A stretch of DNA of 64,000 nucleotides from Inquilinus sp. Marseille-Q2685 (lineage in GTDB: Bacteria; Pseudomonadota; Alphaproteobacteria; DSM-16000; Inquilinaceae). The position numbers and the translations under genes are program-made. Of this stretch, positions 33,190-40,511 are shown piece by piece (the first letter of the stretch is position 1; each line of letters starts with the position of its first letter). The DNA lies in assembly GCF_916619195.1 (NCBI RefSeq), contig NZ_CAKAKL010000001.1:1674001-1738000 (forward strand), given 5' to 3'. Below the pieces are notes generated by a model that was given only the letters and a program-made list of their open reading frames with translations, had not been told where the DNA came from and did not search any database.

Positions 33190-33693
33190 ATGAGGCTGGG
33201 GATCGTGGCGGGAATCGTGCTGCTTGGGGTGCTGGCGGGTTGCGCGCCGAAACCGCTGCCGCCGGCCCCGACCGCCGAGCAGCTGCTGGCGCACGGCGCC
33301 AAGCCGATCCCGCGCATGGCGCTGCTCGAACGGCTGACCGACAAGACGGTCTACGGCACCTTCTCGGTCGACACCAACACCGACAAGGCCGGCGACGCCT
33401 GGACCGAGTACTTCGCCCCGGACGGGCAACTCTGGTACCGCGACCGGCGCACCACCTTCCGCGGCCGCTGGCATGTGCCCGACGACCGGGACGAGCTGTG
33501 CCTGAGCTTCCGCGAGGGCGAGGAGCGCTGCGCCAGGCTGTACGAGCTCGGCACCACCATGCAGTTCGTCTCCGTCGCCCAAGGCCCCTATCAGGGCCGT
33601 GCGATCTCCTATGCCGACAAGACCGCGGATGGCGACGCCGAGGGCTTCGTGCCGAAGAAGCCGGAGCCGCGCAAGCGCCGGCCGCGGAAGTAG
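33190..33693 (+). CDS. Putative lipoprotein, paralogue of the next gene
   Basis: 167-residue protein with a lipoprotein signal (GVLAGC, Cys19). Core shared with the gene at 33755: KTVYGTFSVDTNTDKAGDAW, EYFAPDGQLWYRD, FRGRW and two Cys in the C-terminal half (LCLSF, RCARLY). The pattern recalls small alphaproteobacterial DUF995-type proteins, a weak comparison from memory. C-terminus is Lys/Arg-rich. Function unknown. Confidence 0.78.
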   Translation: MRLGIVAGIVLLGVLAGCAPKPLPPAPTAEQLLAHGAKPIPRMALLERLTDKTVYGTFSVDTNTDKAGDAWTEYFAPDGQLWYRDRRTTFRGRWHVPDDRDELCLSFREGEERCARLYELGTTMQFVSVAQGPYQGRAISYADKTADGDAEGFVPKKPEPRKRRPRK

Positions 33694-33754
33694 AGTCGGT
33701 CCCGGGACGGCGCATCACCTGCGTCGAACGGATCTGCTGGCGAGGGATGCTCAC

Positions 33755-34216
33755 ATGCGCAATCTCTTTCTGATGCTGACAGCGCTGCTGGTCCTAGCAG
33801 GCTGCCAGACATCGGAACCGAGCATCACGCCGGCGATTTTGACAGCCCAGGGCGCCAGACTTCTGACAGGCCAGCAGATCACCGATCTGGTTTCAGGCCG
33901 GACGATCTATGGCGAGTTCATCATCGACTATCGCCGCCGGCGTGCGGGGGCATCCTGGAGCGAATACTACGATCCCGACGGAACCTATCATTACAAGGAC
34001 AGCGTTCGGCCATTCCGCGGCAGGTGGACTGTCGAGGGAGATACGATCTGCTACTTCGAGCAGGACGCCAAAGGCTGCTCGCAAGTGTACAGAATCGGCG
34101 AGATGATCTATCTGCTCTATGTCACCGCCGATCGATTTCAGGGGAAGGTCATCGCGCGAAGCACTCGGATCCTGCCCGGCGATCCAGACCAGTTGAAACG
34201 GATCTTCATGCCCTGA
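33755..34216 (+). CDS. Putative lipoprotein, paralogue of the previous gene
   Basis: 153-residue protein with a lipobox (LVLAGC, Cys18). It shares RTIYGEFIIDYRRRRAGASW, EYYDPDGTYHYKD, FRGRW and the ICYFEQDAKGC Cys pair with the gene 61 bp upstream, so they arose by tandem duplication. Codon use is visibly less GC-rich than that of its neighbour (many A/T third positions), which suggests one copy was acquired or is evolving faster. Function unknown. Confidence 0.75.
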   Translation: MRNLFLMLTALLVLAGCQTSEPSITPAILTAQGARLLTGQQITDLVSGRTIYGEFIIDYRRRRAGASWSEYYDPDGTYHYKDSVRPFRGRWTVEGDTICYFEQDAKGCSQVYRIGEMIYLLYVTADRFQGKVIARSTRILPGDPDQLKRIFMP

Positions 34217-34219
34217 CGA

Positions 34220-34903
34220 TCACCCCAGCGGCCACATCACGCCGAAGCTGAACGGCGCCCACAGCGCGGTCGGCGCGCCCGCAGCCCGCAGCGCCTCGGC
34301 GGTCCAGACATTGCAGGTGCGCCAGGGCCGGTAGGTGCCATGCGCCGCGTAGAACGCCTCATGGGTCCCGGTCCCCGGCGGCGCCGCCGGCACGCCACGC
34401 CCGGCCGGGTCCAGCGCCGCGGTGCCGCGGATGAAGCGGATCAGCGCGTCCCGCCCCGCCCGGTCCAGCGCCAGCCGGGTGCAGCCCGGCACGCCCGCCG
34501 GGTCCAAAACATAGGCAACGTGCAGGGCGGTGGGGCCGCCGCCGAACAGCGCCGCCATGGCGGTGCGGAAGCGGAGGTCCGCCCAGGTCGGGGTGTCGCG
34601 GTAGAAGGTCAGGTCGCCCCAGCCGAAGGCCACATGCAGGTTCGGCACGAAGGCGACCGGCACGGCATCCGGAAACACCGCGGTCCAGTCGACCAGCCCG
34701 TCCCGCGCCGGCAGCACGATGTCGGTGTGGGTCAGGGTGGCGCAGACATAGGCCGGCGGGTCGCTCGCGGCGGCGTGCTGCATCCGGCCGCCGAGCGGCG
34801 CCAGGGCCAGCGCGAAGGCGACGCCGATATAGAGCACGGTGAGGCCCAGAAAACCCGCGGTCAGCGCGGTCGCGGTCGCCAGCAGCAGGCGCAGCGCCCT
34901 CAT
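34220..34903 (-). CDS. DUF2459/TIGR02117-like protein with membrane anchor
   Basis: 227-residue protein. One N-terminal membrane helix (TATALTAGFLGLTVLYIGVA) precedes an outside domain with VCATLTHTDIVLPARDG, VAFGWGDLTFYRDTPTW and CNVWTAEALRAAGAP. The H-T-D-I start and G-W-G-D motif are seen in the TIGR02117/DUF2459 group; the Cys-Asn-x-Trp block may be catalytic by analogy with other thiol enzymes, but nothing is proved. Start at 34903 overlaps the stop of the gene upstream by 4 bp. Confidence 0.78.
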   Translation of the reverse strand: MRALRLLLATATALTAGFLGLTVLYIGVAFALALAPLGGRMQHAAASDPPAYVCATLTHTDIVLPARDGLVDWTAVFPDAVPVAFVPNLHVAFGWGDLTFYRDTPTWADLRFRTAMAALFGGGPTALHVAYVLDPAGVPGCTRLALDRAGRDALIRFIRGTAALDPAGRGVPAAPPGTGTHEAFYAAHGTYRPWRTCNVWTAEALRAAGAPTALWAPFSFGVMWPLG

Positions 34904-35784
34904 CCGCGCACCCCGAAGATCCAGCCCTCGGTACGGGCGGTGGTGGGGTCGAGCCCCGGCGGCGACCACACGGCGGGGTCCGCCGCCAGCGCCCGCAGCC
35001 CGGCCGCGGCCACCAGCGCGTCGGTGGCGTGATCGGTCAGCGGGTCTGGCGCCAGGGCCGGGCCGCTGCCGAGACGCGCCAGCGCGGCGTCGAGATCGGC
35101 GCGGTCGCGCACCTTGGCGCTGGCGGTGCGGCCGGCCCGGCGCCAGAACAGGCGCGGAAAGATCTCGACCATGACCAGCGGATGGGCGGCCGGCGCCTCG
35201 AACGGCCACACGGCCAGCCGCCCGTCGAGCCGGCGGCGCAGATGGTGCAGCACCCGCATCCCCGCCAGCGCGCCGGGCCCGACCGTCTTCGGCCCGAACT
35301 GCTTGAACGGGCTGTCGGGCGCGCCCAGCCGGTCGCGGCGGCAGGCCAGCTCGGCGGCGCGGTGCGGCTCGGCCCAGCCGGCCGGGCGCGGCCCGCGATG
35401 CCAGAAATCGGCGGCGTAGTCGGCATGGCGGGCGAAGCCGGCGCCGTGGAAATCCGGCGCCTCGCCGGCCACCCGGTCGACCAGCGCCCACAGCGCCCCG
35501 GCGTCGCCGCCGGGCGGCAGATAGCCGGCGGCCACGGCAAAGGGCAGCGAGAAGGCGCAGTCGATCCCGGCCAGGATCCGGCCGCCGCCCTCCACCTGGT
35601 TCTCGAGCCATGCGGCGACCGCGGTCCGGGTCCAGCGCCGGCCAGCCGGGGGCGGCAGCAGCGCCGGCCCATCGGCCCCGGCCCGGCATTCGGCGACGGC
35701 GATGCCGTCATAGGCCCCGAGGGCGCCGGACCAGTCGATGGCGACGAAGCGGTCGAACGCGGCCGTCTGCTCGCCCGATGTCAC
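34900..35784 (-). CDS. Hypothetical protein, possible RNase H-fold (DUF429-like)
   Basis: 294-residue protein of unknown function. It opens with AFDRFVAIDWSGALGAYDGI, an acidic beta-strand motif like those of RNase H-fold nucleases, and has GIDCAFSLPF and VEIFPRLFWRRAG, then DLDAALARL and DHATDALVAAAGLRAL, where a late Asp pair could complete a metal site. This is pattern reading, not a confirmed family match. It is coupled by 4 bp to the downstream DUF2459-like gene. Confidence 0.65.
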   Translation of the reverse strand: MTSGEQTAAFDRFVAIDWSGALGAYDGIAVAECRAGADGPALLPPPAGRRWTRTAVAAWLENQVEGGGRILAGIDCAFSLPFAVAAGYLPPGGDAGALWALVDRVAGEAPDFHGAGFARHADYAADFWHRGPRPAGWAEPHRAAELACRRDRLGAPDSPFKQFGPKTVGPGALAGMRVLHHLRRRLDGRLAVWPFEAPAAHPLVMVEIFPRLFWRRAGRTASAKVRDRADLDAALARLGSGPALAPDPLTDHATDALVAAAGLRALAADPAVWSPPGLDPTTARTEGWIFGVRG

Positions 35785-35839
35785 TCATGCCCCCTGCCGA
35801 TGCCGTCGCGGCGACCCTGGCATGGCGGCATGGCCGAAG

Positions 35840-36772
35840 TCAGGCGAGAGCGAGGAACGCCGCCAGGAGGCCACCGAAGAAGGCGTATTTGATTGCGTAG
35901 TACAGCTTGCGGTTCTTCTTCTTCACCTTCTTGAAGAAGGCCCGCACCGGATAGACGTAGCTGAACGCCCGGTTGACCCAGGAGACCTTGTCGCCGTCGG
36001 CATTGCGGGTGGCGCCGGCCTGGATCAGGTATTTGGCGAAGAAGCGGTTCACCGCCAGCGCCCAGCGGAACCGCATCGGCCGCTCGACGTCGCAGAACAG
36101 GATCACCCGGTTCTCGTCGGAGAAGTTCTCGGCGTAGTGGATGAAGGTCTCGTCGAAGACCACGTCCTCGCCGTCGCGCCAGCTGTAGGACTTGCCGTCG
36201 ACCACGATGCGGCAGCGGTCGTCGTTCGGCGTGACCAGGCCGAGATGATAGCGCAGCGAACCGGCATAGGGGTCGCGATGCGCCACCAGCTTGCCGCCCG
36301 GCGGCAGCGAGGTGAACATCGCCGCCTTCAGGCTCGGGATGCTCTGCACCAGCGCCACCGAGTGCGGGCACTGCGCCGCGGCCGAGGGCAGCGGGTCGCC
36401 GTACCACTTCAGGTAATAGCGCTTCCAGCCGCGCCGGAAGAAGGAGTTGAAGCCGACATCGTCGAGCTTGTCGGAGCCCTTGATGTCGCCCTCCTCCTGC
36501 AGCCGCAACGCCTCTTCGCGCAGCACATGCCAGTTGTCCTTCAGCGCCTGCAGCTCCGGGAAGCTGCGCGGGTCGTGATAGGGCGTGCTCGGCACCCGCG
36601 AGAACAGGTACATGAAGCAGTTGATCGGCGCGAAGAAGGTCGAATGGTCGGTCAGCTGGCGGGTGAAGCGGTGCCGCACCTGGCCGCGGAAATGCACCCA
36701 CAGCGCCGAGGCGATATAGGCGTAGACGATCAGGAACTTCGGGGCGAACACTGTGGCCAGCATCTGGGCCAT
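35840..36772 (-). CDS. lpxO: Aspartyl/asparaginyl beta-hydroxylase family, LpxO-like
   Basis: 310-residue Fe(II)/2-oxoglutarate oxygenase. An N-terminal hydrophobic helix (FLIVYAYIASALWVHF) anchors it to the membrane. The catalytic part has LPPGGKLVAHRDPYAGSLRY (the H-x-D iron site) and DETFIHYAENFSDENRVIL with the second His. LpxO hydroxylates lipid A 2-position acyl chains; this one has the same membrane-anchored layout, but the substrate is inferred. ATG at 36772 follows TTGGAGGT. Alone in its transcription unit. Confidence 0.85.
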   Translation of the reverse strand: MAQMLATVFAPKFLIVYAYIASALWVHFRGQVRHRFTRQLTDHSTFFAPINCFMYLFSRVPSTPYHDPRSFPELQALKDNWHVLREEALRLQEEGDIKGSDKLDDVGFNSFFRRGWKRYYLKWYGDPLPSAAAQCPHSVALVQSIPSLKAAMFTSLPPGGKLVAHRDPYAGSLRYHLGLVTPNDDRCRIVVDGKSYSWRDGEDVVFDETFIHYAENFSDENRVILFCDVERPMRFRWALAVNRFFAKYLIQAGATRNADGDKVSWVNRAFSYVYPVRAFFKKVKKKNRKLYYAIKYAFFGGLLAAFLALA

Positions 36773-36873
36773 ACCTCCAACCGGACCCGGGCGACGGGAC
36801 CGGGTTTGCGACCAATTCGCACGCTCTATACCATCCCCGCCGCTTCGCCGATAGGACCAGGGCGCCGCAGGGC

Positions 36874-37728
36874 TCAGGAAGGCCCTGGCTGCCTGGGCAT
36901 GAACCGGATCTCGCGCAGATCCTGCAGCGCCTTCTGCCATAACGTCTCGAAACCCTGGGTCAGGCTTGCCGCCAGGTCGCGGTCATGCACCAGGAGCGAG
37001 GCGAAGCGCCCCTCCGGCACGAAGGGATGGTCGAGCGACAGGATCACCGTCTCGTCGTCCAGCACATGGAACGGGTGGCCCAGCTCGCCCGAATACCGCA
37101 GCCCCGACAGGTGGCCGAGCGAGCCGCCATGGCGCCGCAGGAAGGCCAGCAGCCGCGGCGCCGTGCGGTCGGAGAAGCCGAAGATCGCCCGGTGGTCCAG
37201 CCCGCGGCCGGAGGCGGCGCGGCCGAGGCGCTTCAGCACGTCGAAGCCGGACTCGGCCTGGCGGTCGATCGCCGAGAGGTCGCCCTCCTCGAGATAGGAC
37301 AGCACCCGCCGGCGGGCCCCGGCGAGACGGGCGAGATGGCGCTTCACATGGCTCTCGGTGCCCAGCGCCAGGTCGACCACGCCGCGGCCGCCGCGCAGCC
37401 GCCCGGGCAGGTCGCGCAGGGTGGCGCGCAGCTGGTCGGCCTGGGCGGCGAAGCTCTCGGCCCGCTCGCGCGCCAACTCGACCAGCCGGTCGACCACCGC
37501 GTCCGGCGGCAGCGCGGCATAGAGCTTGGGCCGGCTGTGCTGGATCTCGCACAGGCCCAGCCGGGCCAGCTTCTCCATCGCCAGGTAGATCTTCGAGGTC
37601 GGGATGTCGCCCTCGCGGCACAGCCCGGCCGCGTCCGACACGCCGAGAATCCCCAGCGCCACCAGCGCCCGCTTCTCGTAGAGCGAGAAGCCGGCCTCGT
37701 CGAGCAGCGCCAGGTCCTGCCATCGCAT
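36874..37728 (-). CDS. TrmB-like transcriptional regulator
   Basis: 284-residue regulator. N-terminal winged helix: GFSLYEKRALVALGILGVSD then EGDIPTSKIYLAMEKLARLG, the TrmB pattern best known from archaea. A coiled-coil linker (residues about 85-110) leads to a C-terminal domain of unknown ligand. ATG at 37728 sits 4 bp from a nested inverted repeat, suggesting autoregulation. It is divergent from a glyoxalase-fold gene that is its probable target. Confidence 0.8.
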   Translation of the reverse strand: MRWQDLALLDEAGFSLYEKRALVALGILGVSDAAGLCREGDIPTSKIYLAMEKLARLGLCEIQHSRPKLYAALPPDAVVDRLVELARERAESFAAQADQLRATLRDLPGRLRGGRGVVDLALGTESHVKRHLARLAGARRRVLSYLEEGDLSAIDRQAESGFDVLKRLGRAASGRGLDHRAIFGFSDRTAPRLLAFLRRHGGSLGHLSGLRYSGELGHPFHVLDDETVILSLDHPFVPEGRFASLLVHDRDLAASLTQGFETLWQKALQDLREIRFMPRQPGPS

Positions 37729-37731
37729 GAT

Positions 37732-37762
37732 CGCTTTCTACTCCAGAAAGTAGATGAAAGCG
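37732..37762. promoter_or_regulatory. Nested inverted repeat between the TrmB-like gene and the VOC gene
   Basis: TCTACT-CCAGAA-AGTAGA (37737-37754) lies inside CGCTTTC ... GAAAGCG (37732-37738 and 37756-37762). It touches the regulator start and lies 50 bp before the VOC gene, as expected for a shared operator. Confidence 0.6.
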
Positions 37763-37814
37763 AGCAGGCGGCCGCGGACAATCCCCCCATCAGCCACTCA
37801 TCGGGGAGGACGAC

Positions 37815-38270
37815 ATGAGCGAGGATCTGAGCCACCTGGCGTATCCGGAGGCCCCGGCCCAGGTGATCCCCAGCTTCTGGGTCGAGGAGGTGGAGACGCT
37901 GCGCGACTTCTATCTGGAGAAGCTCGGCTTCGGCCACATGATGGGCATCGTCGGCAAGGACGGGAAGTTCGACTTCGGCATCGTCCGGCGCGACGGCATC
38001 ATGGTGATGATGGGCCGGCCGCAATCGCCCGGCGCCGGCATCGCCCGCGGCCAGGGCGGGGCCCGGCCGCTCGACATCTACTTCTACGTCAAGGATGTCG
38101 ACGGCTTCCACGACGAGGTGCGGTCGCGCGGCGTGGCGGTGACCGAGGCGCTGACGACGCAGTGGTGGGGCGATAGGACCTTCGCGGTGAAGGATCCCTA
38201 TGGCTATTCGCTGTGGTTCTGCCAGACCGTCGGCGCGCCCGAACCGCCGCCGGGCGTGACGATGGTGTAA
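37815..38270 (+). CDS. VOC-family (glyoxalase/bleomycin resistance-like) protein
   Basis: 151-residue vicinal-oxygen-chelate fold protein. Two beta-alpha-beta-beta-beta halves are visible: VIPSFWVEEVETLRDFYLEK and LDIYFYVKDVDGFHDEVRSR, ending in FAVKDPYGYSLWFCQ with a Tyr/Trp-rich strand. The usual metal ligands of glyoxalase I are not all evident. ATG at 37815 follows GGGGAGG. Probable target of the divergent TrmB-like regulator. Confidence 0.86.
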   Translation: MSEDLSHLAYPEAPAQVIPSFWVEEVETLRDFYLEKLGFGHMMGIVGKDGKFDFGIVRRDGIMVMMGRPQSPGAGIARGQGGARPLDIYFYVKDVDGFHDEVRSRGVAVTEALTTQWWGDRTFAVKDPYGYSLWFCQTVGAPEPPPGVTMV

Positions 38271-38278
38271 GACGGCAG

Positions 38279-38310
38279 GGCGGAGGAGCGGCTACTCCTC
38301 CGCCTCCTTT
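38279..38310 (+). terminator. Intrinsic terminator of the VOC gene
   Basis: GGCGGAGGAG-CGGCTA-CTCCTCCGCC, a perfect 10-bp stem followed by TCCTTT, 8 bp after the stop codon. It separates this gene from the convergent BrnA gene. Confidence 0.7.
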
Positions 38311-38329
38311 CGAGGCCGGTTGCAGAGCC

Positions 38330-38617
38330 CTATTTTACGCGTTGCAGCCCGCGCCGCTCGGCATAGTCGCGCAGCACCTGGTTGATCCGCGTCTGATAGC
38401 CATCGCCTGCGTCCTTGAACCAGGAGACCACATCCGCGTCGAGGCGAAGCGTAAGCTGGTGTTTTGTGGGGCGATAGAATCGTCCTCGCTGGGCCCCTGT
38501 CCAGTCGGTCACCGCCGGGGCATCGGAGGTGTCGATCCGGTCGTCCGGCATCGCCTCCAGCGCCTTCAGCTCTGCCTTCAGCTCATCGGTCAATGGTTGG
38601 GAATTTCCCTTCCTCAT
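38330..38617 (-). CDS. brnA: BrnA-type antitoxin
   Basis: 95-residue antitoxin. The end has HQLTLRLDADVVSWFKDAGD and GYQTRINQVLRDYAERR, the ribbon-helix-helix type DNA-binding region of BrnA. It overlaps the upstream toxin gene by 35 bp and probably represses the pair by binding the palindrome at 38902-38923. Start: ATG at 38617; an ATG at 38632 is possible. Confidence 0.9.
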   Translation of the reverse strand: MRKGNSQPLTDELKAELKALEAMPDDRIDTSDAPAVTDWTGAQRGRFYRPTKHQLTLRLDADVVSWFKDAGDGYQTRINQVLRDYAERRGLQRVK

Positions 38618-38891
38618 AAGCCCTTCTCTCATGCGGTTCGGCCACTCTGGCACTGATGATCCGGCCCGACAGCTCGACCTGATCTTCATCATCGATCGTG
38701 TGGACCACGAACAGGACGACTCCGCTCTCGTGGCTGGGCTTTCCGATCGTCCGCCAGCGTTCCTCGTCCGGATGCGGGTCGAGGATCGACAGCTGAAAGG
38801 GATCACCAAAGACCCGCATGGCCAGCTCGAAGGAAACCCCGTGGTTCTTTCGGTTCAGGGCGGCCTTGCGAGGATCCCATCTCCAACCCAC
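38583..38891 (-). CDS. brnT: BrnT-type ribonuclease toxin
   Basis: 102-residue RelE-fold toxin that cleaves RNA and is neutralised by BrnA. Family pattern: RWDPRKAALNRKNHGVSFEL, then FGDPFQLSI, ERWRTIGKP and the C-terminal ISARVAEPHERRAYEEG. I take the GTG at 38891 as start, 7 bp after GGAG. The frame is open to a TTG at 38951, but that segment holds the palindromic operator and translates to an atypical Cys-rich leader. Confidence 0.88.
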   Translation of the reverse strand: MGWRWDPRKAALNRKNHGVSFELAMRVFGDPFQLSILDPHPDEERWRTIGKPSHESGVVLFVVHTIDDEDQVELSGRIISARVAEPHERRAYEEGKFPTIDR

Positions 38892-38901
38892 AGCCCGCTC
38901 C

Positions 38902-38923
38902 GTAGCTACACAAATGTAGTTAC
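38902..38923. promoter_or_regulatory. Palindromic operator of brnTA
   Basis: GTAGCTACA-CAAA-TGTAGTTAC: 9-bp arms with one mismatch in a locally AT-richer stretch, 10 bp upstream of the chosen brnT start. BrnTA complexes repress their own promoter through such sites. Confidence 0.6.
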
Positions 38924-38959
38924 AACAATCGGCCGATTCAAGTTCGATCAATCCACCAC

Positions 38960-40282
38960 CTACGACTCCTCGCTTCTCTGCCCCCGCAGCTTGGCCCAGT
39001 AGTCGAGCCGCTTGCGGATCTCGCGCTCGAAGCCGCGCTCCACCGGGCGGTAGAACTCCTGCCGGTCCATGTCCGGCGGGAAGTAGTTCTGGCCGGAGAA
39101 GCCTTCCTCGGTGTCGTGGTCGTAGGCGTAGCCCTTGCCGTAGCCGATCTCCTTCATCAGCCGGGTCGGGGCGTTCAGGATGTGCATCGGCGGCATCAGG
39201 CTGCCCGTCTCCTTCGCCGCCCGGGCACTGGACTTGAAGGCGGTGTAGGCGGCGTTCGATTTCGGCGCCGTGGCCAGGTAGATCACCGCCTGGGCGATCG
39301 CCAGCTCTCCCTCCGGGCTGCCCAGCCGCTCATAGGCGTCCCAGGCCGCCAGCGACTGGGTCAGCGCCTGCGGGTCGGCCATGCCGATATCCTCGACCGC
39401 GAAGCGCACCAGCCGGCGCACGACGTAGAGCGGGTCCTCGCCGCCCGCCAGCATCCGCGCGAACCAGTAGAGCCCGGCATCGACGTCGCTGCCGCGCAGC
39501 GATTTGTGCAGCGCCGAGATCAGGTTGTAGTGGCTCTCCTGCGCCTTGTCGTAGACCGGCGCCCGGCGCTGCACCGCCTGGGCCAGCGCGGCGGCGTCGA
39601 GCGGCGCCGCCACCTTGAGTGCGAACAGCTCCTCCGCCAGGTTCAGGAGATAGCGGCCATCGCCGTCGGCCATGGCCTTGACCGCGTCGCGCGCCTCCGG
39701 CGTCAGCGGCAGCGGCCGGCCCTCGGTCGCCTCGGCCCGCTGCAGCAGCTCCTCCAGCGCGCTGAAGTCCAGGCGGTTGAGGACGAAGACCTGGCAGCGT
39801 GACAAGAGGGCCGCGTTCAGCTCGAAGGACGGGTTCTCGGTGGTGGCGCCGATCAGGGTGATGGTGCCGTCCTCGACCACCGGCAGGAAGGCGTCCTGCT
39901 GGCTGCGGTTGAAGCGGTGCACCTCGTCGACGAACAGCAGTGTGCCCTGCCCCGCCGCACGCCGGCCGCGGGCGGCGTCGAACACCTTCCGCAGGTCGGC
40001 GACGCCGGAGAAGATCGCCGACAGCGGCTCGAAATGCAGGTCGGTGTGCTCGGCCAGAAGGCGGGCCAGGGTGGTCTTGCCGCAGCCGGGCGGCCCCCAC
40101 AGGATCATGCTGGCGATGCGGTGCGCCGCCACCATCCGGCCGATCGGCCCGTCCGGCTTCAGCAGATGGTCCTGGCCCACCACCTCGGCGATGCTGCGCG
40201 GCCGCAGCCGGTCGGCCAGGGGCCGCGGCGCCTGGTCGGCGAAGAGCGATGGGGTATCGTCGGGTCTGGGTGAACGAGCCAT
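38960..40282 (-). CDS. rarA: Replication-associated recombination protein A (RarA/MgsA)
   Basis: 440-residue AAA+ ATPase acting at stalled replication forks. Walker A GPPGCGKTT near residue 60, Walker B LFVDEVHRFNRSQQDAFLP, sensor 1 LIGATTENPSFELNAAL. The C-terminal tetramerisation region has SHYNLISALHKSLRGSDVDA and ARMLAGGEDPLYV. ATG at 40282 gives MARSPRPDDTPSLF, where SLF begins the usual N-terminal segment; the open frame to 40390 is not needed. Confidence 0.94.
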   Translation of the reverse strand: MARSPRPDDTPSLFADQAPRPLADRLRPRSIAEVVGQDHLLKPDGPIGRMVAAHRIASMILWGPPGCGKTTLARLLAEHTDLHFEPLSAIFSGVADLRKVFDAARGRRAAGQGTLLFVDEVHRFNRSQQDAFLPVVEDGTITLIGATTENPSFELNAALLSRCQVFVLNRLDFSALEELLQRAEATEGRPLPLTPEARDAVKAMADGDGRYLLNLAEELFALKVAAPLDAAALAQAVQRRAPVYDKAQESHYNLISALHKSLRGSDVDAGLYWFARMLAGGEDPLYVVRRLVRFAVEDIGMADPQALTQSLAAWDAYERLGSPEGELAIAQAVIYLATAPKSNAAYTAFKSSARAAKETGSLMPPMHILNAPTRLMKEIGYGKGYAYDHDTEEGFSGQNYFPPDMDRQEFYRPVERGFEREIRKRLDYWAKLRGQRSEES

Positions 40283-40401
40283 GATGGGGCGCATCGTCGA
40301 CCAGCGGCCGCGGCGGCGCAACAGCGAGCTTCCACGAGGAGCCGGCGCCGCAATCCCGCCACGCTTTCGCCCCGATGTGATCACGGTCACTTCGCCCGGA
40401 A

Positions 40402-40418
40402 CTTTTGCAGTGCAAAAG
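40402..40418. promoter_or_regulatory. 17-bp perfect palindrome before the RND genes
   Basis: CTTTTGCA-G-TGCAAAAG lies in the 229-bp gap between divergent rarA and the efflux adaptor gene. The size and symmetry fit a TetR- or MarR-type operator, but no such regulator gene is adjacent. Confidence 0.5.
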
Positions 40419-40511
40419 GCGAACGACTCTCACCCCCTAACCCCGATGCATTGACAACCCCCTATGCAGAGATGACCCTCTCGGCAGGGGACCTCCTTCG
40501 GAGTGCGAGAC

